Positions 51,218-59,372 of a stretch of DNA of 64,000 nucleotides are shown in pieces. Each line of letters begins with the position of its first letter. Within the stretch, counting starts at the first letter, position 1. The stretch comes from Pseudomonas yamanorum (GTDB lineage: Bacteria > Pseudomonadota > Gammaproteobacteria > Pseudomonadales > Pseudomonadaceae): assembly GCF_013386765.1 (NCBI RefSeq), contig NZ_JACARE010000038.1, forward strand, positions 84,750 to 148,749, written 5' to 3'. The notes under the pieces are model-generated. The model had not been told where the DNA came from. It searched no databases and saw only the letters and a list, made by a program, of their open reading frames with translations. The position numbers were made by a program, and so were the translations under genes.

Positions 51218-51937
51218 ATGAAAACCATGGTGGTCGGTGCAAGCAAAGGGTTGGGCAAAGCCTTGATGGAAGGACTGGGCGGGGTTGGCGATACGCTGAT
51301 CGGGGTTTCCCGCAGCCGCCCTGAACATCTGATATCCAGCACCGGTGCCGAGGTGCAGTGGGTGGAAGCGGACCTTGGCCTGCCGGCACACGCAGCGCAC
51401 GTCATTGAACAGGCGGTGGCGGCAGAGGGGCTGGACACGCTGATCTATAACCTGGGCATCTGGGAAGAGCGCGCATTTGACTCAGCCTATAGCTTCCTCA
51501 CCGACGAGGACACGCAACTGGAGGCCATCGTCAGTTGCAACATCACCGCACCGCTGCTGCTGATCAAACGGCTACTGCCGGTGTTGCTGAAAAGTCCCCA
51601 ACCCCGAATCATCCTCACGGGCTCGACCTCGGGATTGCCCCAGAGCGGCCGGCCGGAAGTGGCGTTCGGTGCGTCGAAATTCGCCTTGCGCGGTATCGCC
51701 GATGCGTTGCGTGAAGGCTATCGCCAGCAGCGACTGGGCGTCACCTGCCTGAACCTGGGTTACCTGAATACCGAAGACTCCTTGAGCACCTCACGCATCC
51801 AGGCCGAACAGCGCGGTGACGGCCAATTGATTCCGGTGCATGACGTGGTGCAAGTGGTGCGTATGGTCTTGAGCCTGTCCGGCGCCAGCTTCGTCAAGGA
51901 GCTGACGTTGCCGGCGCTGATGGATGAACGCTTCTAG
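51218..51937 (+). CDS. SDR-family protein with Phe in place of the catalytic Tyr
   Basis: 239 residues. The Rossmann motif VVGASKGLGKAL and a NLGIW motif are present. The usual YxxxK reads FGASK (F150, K154), downstream of S136/S138 in TGSTSG. It therefore lacks the Tyr acid/base and may be a non-classical or regulatory SDR. The AGGAGA ribosome site is good. Confidence 0.85.
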   Translation: MKTMVVGASKGLGKALMEGLGGVGDTLIGVSRSRPEHLISSTGAEVQWVEADLGLPAHAAHVIEQAVAAEGLDTLIYNLGIWEERAFDSAYSFLTDEDTQLEAIVSCNITAPLLLIKRLLPVLLKSPQPRIILTGSTSGLPQSGRPEVAFGASKFALRGIADALREGYRQQRLGVTCLNLGYLNTEDSLSTSRIQAEQRGDGQLIPVHDVVQVVRMVLSLSGASFVKELTLPALMDERF

Positions 51938-52047
51938 CACGGAACCTGCCCATCAAATGACCACCCATCGCAAAAAAAACATCCAATCGAACCTATTCAG
52001 CCGCCCCTCACTCCACCTTACTTAACCCTGATGGTGGAGTAAGGATC

Positions 52048-52425
52048 ATGGCTCAGCCATCGATATTGGTGCTGGAAGACGACGAAATCATTCGCTCGTT
52101 GATGGTGGATGTACTGGAGGATTTCGGTGCGGTGGTGACCTCATTCCCTTCCGCCGATGAAGGGATGATTTTTCTTGAACGGACCAGCGATCCGGTTGAC
52201 CTGATTGTCAGTGATATTCAGATGCCTGGCCTGATCAATGGCTACGACTTGAGCAAGGTGGTTGCCCATCGCTGGCCGTCGCTGCCGGTGGTGCTGACCT
52301 CGGGCAATACGGCGATGGCGTCGCAACTGGGCAGCACCGTGCGCTTCTTGCCCAAGCCGTGGAGCACCGAGCGCCTGCTCGATTGCGTACAATCTGCACT
52401 GATGCAGGGCCCCCCCATGCATTGA
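52048..52425 (+). CDS. Single-domain response regulator
   Basis: 125 residues, receiver domain only: acidic pair E10/D11-D12, phospho-acceptor D56 (DLIVSDIQMP), switch T/S in VVLTSGN and K in FLPKPWS. The KPWS variant suits hybrid kinase partners. Lies 102 bases before bphO and may be the phosphorylation target of BphP; that is inference from position. Confidence 0.88.
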   Translation: MAQPSILVLEDDEIIRSLMVDVLEDFGAVVTSFPSADEGMIFLERTSDPVDLIVSDIQMPGLINGYDLSKVVAHRWPSLPVVLTSGNTAMASQLGSTVRFLPKPWSTERLLDCVQSALMQGPPMH

Positions 52426-52527
52426 TAGCATCGCGATATCAGCTGCGGCGAACTTCGCGACAGCTCCTGCGGTCAGTTATTACGCAACCCTACATGGCCA
52501 GCAGGCCCTCCAGCTCGAGTTTACTGA

Positions 52528-53142
52528 ATGCATTCACAGGCCCATGACGTTGGTGCGCCCCCTGTACTTGAAGCCTTGCGCTCAGGTACCGCTTTACTGC
52601 ACGTCGCCCTGGAAAAACGCTTGCCGTTTTTCTCCCCGCAGCTGGATCACGACGGGTATCGACGCCTGCTCCAGGCCTATTACGGGTTCTACAGCCCGAT
52701 GGAAGCCACGCTGAACGACAGCGGCCTGATCCCTTTGGGATTTGACCAGGCACTGCGTCTGAAAACGCCCACCTTGCTGACGGATCTCCACGCCCTGGGC
52801 CTGGACGACTCGGCCATTGCCGCCCTTCCCCACTGCACGTTGTTACCGCCGCTCGACACACCCGCCGCTTGCCTGGGTGCGCTGTACGTGCTGGAAGGCG
52901 CCACCTTGGGTGGCCAGATCCTGCGCCGGGAAATGGCGCAGCGCCTGGGGCTGGATGCCGGCAACGGTGGCGCGTTCCTCAATGTGTACGGCGCCGAAAC
53001 CGGCCGGCGCTGGAAAGACTTTCTCGATTACCTGAGCCATGTGCCCCTCGACGCGCACGCCAAGCTGCGCGCCGTGAACGCGGCCCGCTCGACATTCAGC
53101 TGCTTTGAGCAATGGCTCGACAGCCAGGAGGTACTGCTATGA
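52528..53142 (+). CDS. bphO: Heme oxygenase making biliverdin for the phytochrome
   Basis: 204-residue HO (PigA/BphO type). Proximal His H25 in TALLHVALEK, and the distal helix with VLEGATLGGQIL. It opens haem to biliverdin, the BphP chromophore. Overlaps bphP by 4 bases (ATGA). Confidence 0.93.
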   Translation: MHSQAHDVGAPPVLEALRSGTALLHVALEKRLPFFSPQLDHDGYRRLLQAYYGFYSPMEATLNDSGLIPLGFDQALRLKTPTLLTDLHALGLDDSAIAALPHCTLLPPLDTPAACLGALYVLEGATLGGQILRREMAQRLGLDAGNGGAFLNVYGAETGRRWKDFLDYLSHVPLDAHAKLRAVNAARSTFSCFEQWLDSQEVLL

Positions 53143-55367
53143 AACCCGATGACTTTGAAGAGCTGCTTGCCAACTGTGCAGACGAACCCATCCGCTTCCC
53201 GGGCGCCATCCAGCCCCACGGCGCGCTGCTGACCTTGTCCGAGCCGGAGCTGCATATCATGCAGGTCAGCGCCAACGTGGCCGGGCTGTTCAATCACTCG
53301 CCGGAATCCCTGCTGGGCCAGCCATTGCACACATTGATCGGCACCGAGCATGCCGACGCCGTCCAGGCCATGGTCACGCAGAACAGCTTCTTCGACGCCC
53401 CGCCCTTGCACATGACCCTCAACGGTGCGGAGTTCGAAGGGTTGCTTCACCGCCATCAGGACGTGCTGGTGCTGGAGTTCGAGCCGCGGCTCAAGGATTT
53501 CCAGCCCCAGGCCCTCAATGGCCGCACCAGCAACCTGGGCAAGATGCTGCAACGCCTGCAAGCGGCGAAAACCCTGCAAGCCTTGTATGAAATCAGCGTC
53601 AACGAAATCCAGGCCATGACCGGCTACGACCGCGTGCTGATTTATCGCTTCGAGGAAGAAGGCCACGGCCAGGTAATTGCCGAAGCGTCCGCGCCGTCGA
53701 TGGAACTGTTCAACGGCCTGTTCTTCCCCGCCTCCGACATCCCCGAACAGGCTCGTGAGCTGTACCGCACCAACTGGCTGCGGATCATCCCCAACGCCGA
53801 CTACGAGCCGGTGCCGCTGGTGCCTCGGTTGCGCCCGGACACCGGCCAGCCCCTGGACCTGAGCTTCGCCACCCTGCGCAGCGTGTCGCCGATTCACTGC
53901 CAGTACATGCAGAACATGGGCGTGCTGTCGTCCATGAGCATTTCCCTGATGGCAGGCGACAAACTCTGGGGCCTGATCAGTTGCGGCAACCGCCAGCCGC
54001 TGCTGGTGCCCAATGACTTGCGCACCGCCTGCCAGACCATCGGCCAGGTGCTGTCGTTGCAGATCAGCGCCATGGAGGCCCTGGAGCTGAGCCGCCAGCG
54101 CGAAGAAAAGGTCGAGGCACTGGCCTTGCTCAACCAAGCCATGCAGGCATCCCCCGCAAACGTCTTCGATGGCCTGGCGCAACGCCCGCAACTGCTGATG
54201 GACCTGACCCAGGCAGGCGGTGTGGCGATCATCGAAGACAAGCAACTGCATCGCTATGGCAACTGCCCGGAACCCGGGCAGATTCGCGCCCTGCACAAAT
54301 GGCTGCAAGAGACCGGGCAGCCGGTGTTTGCCAGCCATCACCTGGCCTCGGTGTACCCGCCCGCGGCGGAGTACACGCACGTAGCCAGTGGCGTGTTGGC
54401 CATGAGTTTGCCCAAGCCGGTGGACAACGGTGTGCTGTGGTTTCGCCCCGAGGTCAAGGAACACATCAACTGGAGCGGCGATCCCAATAAGCCACTCAAC
54501 CTGGAAACTTCCGACGCTGGCCTGCGCCTGCGCCCACGCACCTCGTTTGAAATCTGGAAAGTGGAAATGGACGGCATATCCACCAAGTGGAGCCACGGCG
54601 ACCGCTTTGCCGCCAACGATCTGCGCCGCTCGGCCCTGGAAAATGACCTGGCGCGCCAGGTGCTGCGCGAACAACAAGCCGTGCGCGCGCGGGATGAACT
54701 GGTGGCGGTGGTTTCCCACGACCTGCGCAACCCCATGACTGTCATCTCGATGCTCTGCGGCATGATGCAAAAAGCCTTCAGCTCCGACGGCCCACACACT
54801 TCGCGGCGGATTTCCTCGGCCATCGACACCATGCAACAAGCCGCCGGGCGCATGAATGTGCTGCTGGAGGATTTGCTCGACACCTCGAAAATCGAAGCCG
54901 GGCGCTACACCGTCAAGCCAGTGTCTCTGGATGTGAGCCAGATGTTCGAAGAAGCGTATTCACTGCTGGCGCCCCTGGCGATGGAAAAGGCCATCGACTT
55001 GTCCTTCAATGCCGAACCCGGGCTGCAAATCAATGCGGACCCCGAGCGCCTGTTCCAGGTGCTGTCGAACCTGATCGGCAACGCCATCAAGTTCACGCCG
55101 CGCCAGGGCAATATCGGCATCAGTGCCATGAGCAATGGTGAAGAGATTGTGTTTTCGGTGCGTGACTCCGGTGAAGGGATTGCGCCGGAACAATTGCCCC
55201 ATGTGTTTGACCGCTACTGGACCCAGACCGAAAACAATCCCACCGGCAGCGGCCTGGGGCTGTACATCACTCAAGGTATCGTCCAGGCCCACGGCGGGCG
55301 GATAGAGGCTGAGAGTGAATTGGGCAGGGGCAGTGAGTTTCGGTTTACGGTGCCCAAGCCGGCTTGA
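53139..55367 (+). CDS. bphP: Bacteriophytochrome histidine kinase
   Basis: 742 residues: PAS, GAF, PHY, then a histidine kinase. The biliverdin-binding Cys is C13 (LLANCADEP), the GAF domain shows PASDIPEQARELYR, and the kinase has H527 (VVSHDLRNPMTV) and GSGLGLYITQG. Start is ATG 53139 overlapping the bphO stop; a longer frame is rejected. Red/far-red light sensor. Confidence 0.95.
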   Translation: MKPDDFEELLANCADEPIRFPGAIQPHGALLTLSEPELHIMQVSANVAGLFNHSPESLLGQPLHTLIGTEHADAVQAMVTQNSFFDAPPLHMTLNGAEFEGLLHRHQDVLVLEFEPRLKDFQPQALNGRTSNLGKMLQRLQAAKTLQALYEISVNEIQAMTGYDRVLIYRFEEEGHGQVIAEASAPSMELFNGLFFPASDIPEQARELYRTNWLRIIPNADYEPVPLVPRLRPDTGQPLDLSFATLRSVSPIHCQYMQNMGVLSSMSISLMAGDKLWGLISCGNRQPLLVPNDLRTACQTIGQVLSLQISAMEALELSRQREEKVEALALLNQAMQASPANVFDGLAQRPQLLMDLTQAGGVAIIEDKQLHRYGNCPEPGQIRALHKWLQETGQPVFASHHLASVYPPAAEYTHVASGVLAMSLPKPVDNGVLWFRPEVKEHINWSGDPNKPLNLETSDAGLRLRPRTSFEIWKVEMDGISTKWSHGDRFAANDLRRSALENDLARQVLREQQAVRARDELVAVVSHDLRNPMTVISMLCGMMQKAFSSDGPHTSRRISSAIDTMQQAAGRMNVLLEDLLDTSKIEAGRYTVKPVSLDVSQMFEEAYSLLAPLAMEKAIDLSFNAEPGLQINADPERLFQVLSNLIGNAIKFTPRQGNIGISAMSNGEEIVFSVRDSGEGIAPEQLPHVFDRYWTQTENNPTGSGLGLYITQGIVQAHGGRIEAESELGRGSEFRFTVPKPA

Positions 55368-55507
55368 ACCGTTCCTCGTGTGCGCTGTGGAAGCAAATGG
55401 AAACCCGATGGCCCGGAACGCTGGAGCGGGCCAGGACCACTGATCAGGACGTACTCAAAGGGAGTTGATGCGCAGAGCAAACTTCCTATTGAACACGAGG
55501 TACCTCC

Positions 55508-55675
55508 ATGATCATTGGCAACGCTTTCCATAACCAAACCCTGATTCAGCCCTTTCAACCTGCTCAGCCGGTTCAACCCGTTCAGCCCGTCCAACCCTCC
55601 TCCCCGACAAAGGATGAGCCGTCAGCCCGCAAAGAAGGCGGTGCACTAAGCGGTTTGGGAGACCGCTTGCTCTGA
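55508..55675 (+). CDS. Small protein with QP-x repeats
   Basis: 55 codons from ATG 55508 with GAGG 9 bases upstream. MIIGNAFHNQTLIQPFQ is followed by a run of QPA/QPV triplets, then a charged part ending GGALSGLGDRLL. No signal peptide. I do not recognise it. Coding is likely from the ribosome site and third-position GC. Confidence 0.6.
   Translation: MIIGNAFHNQTLIQPFQPAQPVQPVQPVQPSSPTKDEPSARKEGGALSGLGDRLL
55547..55597 (+). repeat. 9-base tandem repeat coding QPx
   Basis: Six imperfect CAR-CCN-NNN units (QPF, QPA, QPV, QPV, QPV, QPS) within the small protein, probably variable in copy number. Confidence 0.75.
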
Positions 55676-55689
55676 CCGTCCAAGCCTTG

Positions 55690-57012
55690 CTAAACCGGCA
55701 ATACCACCACGGCGGCCAGCCCGCCGCACGGGCGATTTTCCAAGGTCAGTGTCCCACCGTGTTCCAGCACAATCGCCCGTGCCGTGGAGAGCCCCAAACC
55801 GACACCGCCGGTGCTTTTATTGCGTGAGCCTTCCAGGCGGAAAAACGGCAGGAACACCTGTTCCTGCTGCTCCACCGGGATGCCAGGGCCACGGTCCAAC
55901 ACCCGCACCATCACCCTTCCCGGACTCTGTTGCAGTTCAATTTCCGGCGCCAGCCCGTAGTGGATCGCGTTGTCCATGAGATTGGTCATCACCCGTTTAA
56001 GCCCCAGCGGCCGGCCGAAATAGACCAGCCGTGGCGGACCGTTGAAGGTGATGTCGATGGACTGGTCGCGGTAGTCGTCAATCAAGGTTTGCAGCAACTC
56101 GGCAAGGTCCAGCTGGGTGGCCTGCTCCAGGCGCGCGTCATCGCGGAAGAACTCCAGGGCGGTGTTGATCATCGCCTGCATCTCGTCGACATCCCGGAAC
56201 AGACGATGCTGTTGGTCGGCGTCCTCAATGAATTCGCCACGCAACCGCAGGCGGGTCAGCGGTGCCCGCAGGTCATGGGAGATCGCGGCGAGCATCTGGG
56301 TGCGGTCCTGGATGAAGTGCTGCAACTGCGCCTGCATGCCGTTGAACGCGAGGATCGCCTGACGGATTTCGTGGGGGCCGACCGGATCGATGGGGGGAGA
56401 ACGAAAGTCGGCGCCAAAGCGTCGCACGCCTTGGGCGAAGTCCTGCAGTGGCCGGGCGAGCCGGCGAGTGGCAACCCAGGTGACCAAGGCAGTCGAGAGC
56501 AACACCAGCACCAGTACCACCAGGCTGCGCACACCTTCCGGCAGGCCCCAACTGCGGGAACTGGCACTGAGGGTCAGCCAGGAATGGTCCGTCAATTCCA
56601 CCAGCAATGCGTAGTGCCCGCCGGGGCCTTGCCAGTCCGACGGGTCATAGGCCTCGATGCGCCGCTGCGGCCATTTGAGTGACAGGCCGAACACTTCCTG
56701 GGCAGGATGCACCGACGGCTCTTTCATGACGGGCAGGTCGACCTGCTCACGATTGGCCGCCCACTGCACACTGAAACTCTCATCCCCGGCCGAGCGCGCA
56801 AGCCCTGGACGCTGAAGCGGATCCGCCGCCTCGATCATCCGCACGATCACCGCCACCTTGTCCAACAGGCCGGTCTCACTCAAGGGCGGCCGCGCCCAGA
56901 CGCCCGCCAGTTGCACAAACAGCGCGTTGAAGGCCAAGGCCGTGAACATCGCGACCAGGATGGTCAGGGCAATCCAGCGGGCGACGGTGTCCCGGGGACG
57001 ACGGCCACTCAT
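55690..57012 (-). CDS. Sensor histidine kinase, EnvZ-like
   Basis: 440 residues: N-terminal membrane segment (IALTILVAMFTALAF), periplasmic domain, second segment (VRSLVVLVLVLLSTALVTWV), HAMP, H box AAISHDLRAPLTRL, N box and GVGLGLSTARAIV. Overlaps its regulator by 4 bases. Confidence 0.92.
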   Translation of the reverse strand: MSGRRPRDTVARWIALTILVAMFTALAFNALFVQLAGVWARPPLSETGLLDKVAVIVRMIEAADPLQRPGLARSAGDESFSVQWAANREQVDLPVMKEPSVHPAQEVFGLSLKWPQRRIEAYDPSDWQGPGGHYALLVELTDHSWLTLSASSRSWGLPEGVRSLVVLVLVLLSTALVTWVATRRLARPLQDFAQGVRRFGADFRSPPIDPVGPHEIRQAILAFNGMQAQLQHFIQDRTQMLAAISHDLRAPLTRLRLRGEFIEDADQQHRLFRDVDEMQAMINTALEFFRDDARLEQATQLDLAELLQTLIDDYRDQSIDITFNGPPRLVYFGRPLGLKRVMTNLMDNAIHYGLAPEIELQQSPGRVMVRVLDRGPGIPVEQQEQVFLPFFRLEGSRNKSTGGVGLGLSTARAIVLEHGGTLTLENRPCGGLAAVVVLPV

Positions 57013-57719
57013 GAACGGCTCACGCTGGCAGTGAACTGATAACCACCGTTGCGCACCGTGCGAATCATCGCCGGGCGCTTGGTATCGAACTCAAGCTTGC
57101 GCCGCAGACGGCTGACCTGAACGTCGATGCTGCGGTCGAAGGCATCGTGGCTGTGGCCCCGCGCCAGGTTCAACAGCTGCTCGCGGGTCAGCACGCGCTG
57201 GGGGTGCTCGACAAACACCAGCAACAAGTCGAACTCACCGGATGACAGCGGGATCATCACCTGGTCCGGCGAACGCAGCTCCCGACGGGTCACGTCCAAC
57301 TGCCACCCGGCAAAGCGGATCAAGGGGCGCGAAGCCTCTCCCGGCAGTGGCCGGCTCTCACCGGCCCGGCGCAATACGGCGCGTACCCGCGCCAGCAGTT
57401 CACGGGCGTCGAACGGCTTGCTCAGGTAGTCATCGGCGCCCATTTCCAGGCCGACCACCCGGTCGCTGAGTTCACCCATGGCCGTCAGCATGATCACCGG
57501 CGTGGCGTACTGCTGGCGCAGGCGCTGACACAGGAGCAAGCCGTTATCCCCGGGCAACATCAGGTCAAGAATGATCAGGTCGGCGGGCTGTCGCTCCATG
57601 GCCGCCCACAGGTCGGCGCCATGGGCGGCGGTTTCGACCGTGTAGCCATGTTGCACAAAAAATTTCTTCAGCAGCACGAGGACTTCAAGGTCATCGTCCA
57701 CGATTAAAAGAGTACTCAC
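57009..57719 (-). CDS. OmpR-family response regulator
   Basis: 236 residues. Receiver with D52 (LIILDLMLPGDNG) and YLSKPFD, and a winged helix with GHSHDAFDRSIDVQVSRLRRKLE. Divergent from the MlaA-like gene across 162 bases, so envelope control is plausible. Confidence 0.93.
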   Translation of the reverse strand: MSTLLIVDDDLEVLVLLKKFFVQHGYTVETAAHGADLWAAMERQPADLIILDLMLPGDNGLLLCQRLRQQYATPVIMLTAMGELSDRVVGLEMGADDYLSKPFDARELLARVRAVLRRAGESRPLPGEASRPLIRFAGWQLDVTRRELRSPDQVMIPLSSGEFDLLLVFVEHPQRVLTREQLLNLARGHSHDAFDRSIDVQVSRLRRKLEFDTKRPAMIRTVRNGGYQFTASVSRS

Positions 57720-57881
57720 CGGCGGGTATCACTAGGGCTTGTCGACACGCCATCTAAAACCATTCGGCGCGGCCCGTCATATATTTCAATCGTGCAACAA
57801 AGCGTCATCCCCGCAATAAAGCAGACATCTTTGCGCAAGCGGCGAATGCCAGCATCCGTCTCCCTTTTCCGGAGACTGCTT

Positions 57882-58670
57882 ATGCGCTCGCTGACGTATC
57901 CCCAGCACCTGGCTCGCCAGGCCGTGCTGCTGTTGACCGTGTCTTACCTGACAGGCTGCGCGACACCGGCCGCCGAAGGGCCCGTCACCCGTTGTGCACA
58001 GGTGACTTATCCGGTGTACGACCCGGCCGAGCCGGTCAACCGCGGGGTATTCGCTTTCAACCGCGCCGTGGATGAATACGCCCTCACACCGGTAGCGCGT
58101 GGCTATAAACACCTGCCGGATTTTTTCCAGCAGGGTGTACATAACTTCGCGAGCAACTTCAGCGAACCGAAGGTGTTTATCAACGACCTGTTGCAGGGTA
58201 ACCCTCGGCGCTCGGTCAATACCCTGGGGCGTTTTGCGGTGAATACCACCGTGGGGCTGGTGGGCCTGATCGATGTCTCGGACCCGCTGGGCATCCCCCG
58301 GCATACCGCGGATTTCGGGCAGACCTTCGGGGTGTGGGGGATCGGCAACGGACCGATTGTGGAATTGCCCCTGCTGGGCACGGGCAACAGCCGCGATGCC
58401 GTGGGCAAAGTGCTGAACTTTGTGGTCGCGCCACTGGGGGACAGCGACACGGTACAAACCCTCGGCACCGTGAGCCTGGTGGGAGGCACCATCGATACCC
58501 GCGCCTCCCTGCTGCCGCTGACCGACACCTTGCAGCGACTGCCGGATTACTACAGCGCATTACGTAACGTGGTGGCCGAACATCGCGCCGCGTACGTAGA
58601 GGAAGGTAAGGAAGGCGCCACCACGCCCGGGCCGGACCGTTGCGCGACGGGGGCCGCTGATGACTTCTGA
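57882..58670 (+). CDS. MlaA/VacJ-family outer-membrane lipoprotein
   Basis: 262 residues from ATG 57882 (GGAG site); the lipobox YLTGC puts the lipidated Cys at C26. DPAEPVNRGVFAFNRAVDEY and NTTVGLVGLIDVSDPLGI are MlaA motifs. MlaA removes misplaced phospholipid from the outer leaflet. No mlaBCDEF genes are nearby, so this may be a paralogue. Confidence 0.9.
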   Translation: MRSLTYPQHLARQAVLLLTVSYLTGCATPAAEGPVTRCAQVTYPVYDPAEPVNRGVFAFNRAVDEYALTPVARGYKHLPDFFQQGVHNFASNFSEPKVFINDLLQGNPRRSVNTLGRFAVNTTVGLVGLIDVSDPLGIPRHTADFGQTFGVWGIGNGPIVELPLLGTGNSRDAVGKVLNFVVAPLGDSDTVQTLGTVSLVGGTIDTRASLLPLTDTLQRLPDYYSALRNVVAEHRAAYVEEGKEGATTPGPDRCATGAADDF

Positions 58671-58938
58671 GGGCGGCTCACTGCTGCTGCGCCATCACGT
58701 CCGAAAGCGCGGGGTCGGTACGTTGCTCTGTCGGGAAACACGCCTGCATCTTTCCAGCGACCAGGGTCGGCTGGTGCTCAGTCGCTATGTCGAACATTAC
58801 AGCCCCCACGGTGTGCGCTGGGTCGAGCGCCAGCACAGTGTGGCCCTGGCCGATGTAATGCGCTGGCTGATTACCCAGGGGGAAACCTGCGACGCAGCCT
58901 GGGAACCCCATCAGGCGGCGGGCCGAACAACGTCATAA
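58660..58938 (+). CDS. Small unknown protein overlapping mlaA-like gene
   Basis: 92 residues; ATG at 58660 overlaps the lipoprotein stop by 11 bases. Basic, no signal peptide (LLLRHHVRKRGVGTLLCRETRLH). Not recognised. The overlap suggests co-translation with the MlaA-like gene. Confidence 0.6.
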   Translation: MTSEGGSLLLRHHVRKRGVGTLLCRETRLHLSSDQGRLVLSRYVEHYSPHGVRWVERQHSVALADVMRWLITQGETCDAAWEPHQAAGRTTS

Positions 58939-59059
58939 TTTGACGCGAGACGTTTATAGCCGTGAAAACCGGCCCTGGATATCGTCCCGATCGCCGTGAT
59001 GCCCCAGGCTTATCAAGGGGCACACTGATATCTTTCGTGCGATAAAAGGAAAATATTCA

Positions 59060-59266
59060 ATGATTAACGCTCTGAGCAGCTCTATCGGGCAATGGCGCAG
59101 TTTCCCTTCCGAGCAGGACGAACCGGCACAGGCCCGTAAAAAACGTAGCCTCGAACATACCCTTGCCGAACAGCACGCTACCGACCCCAACGGTGTGCAA
59201 TCCGGCAACCGCTCAAGGAACAACTCGGGCGGCCTGGACAACCTGGGCGGTGGCCGACTGCCTTAA
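59060..59266 (+). CDS. Small hydrophilic unknown protein
   Basis: 68 residues with an AAAGGAAA ribosome site. MINALSSSIGQWRSFP, then a charged middle and a Gly/Asn-rich end (SGGLDNLGGGRLP). Looks disordered. Not recognised. Confidence 0.6.
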   Translation: MINALSSSIGQWRSFPSEQDEPAQARKKRSLEHTLAEQHATDPNGVQSGNRSRNNSGGLDNLGGGRLP

Positions 59267-59372
59267 CCTTGAAAACAAGTGCAACGCCTGGCGTTGCACT
59301 TCGCCCTTAACAAAACGCTGACATCCACTGCGTTACCCTTTCCCCCCCCTTGTCCAGAAAGCCGCTGCCCCG

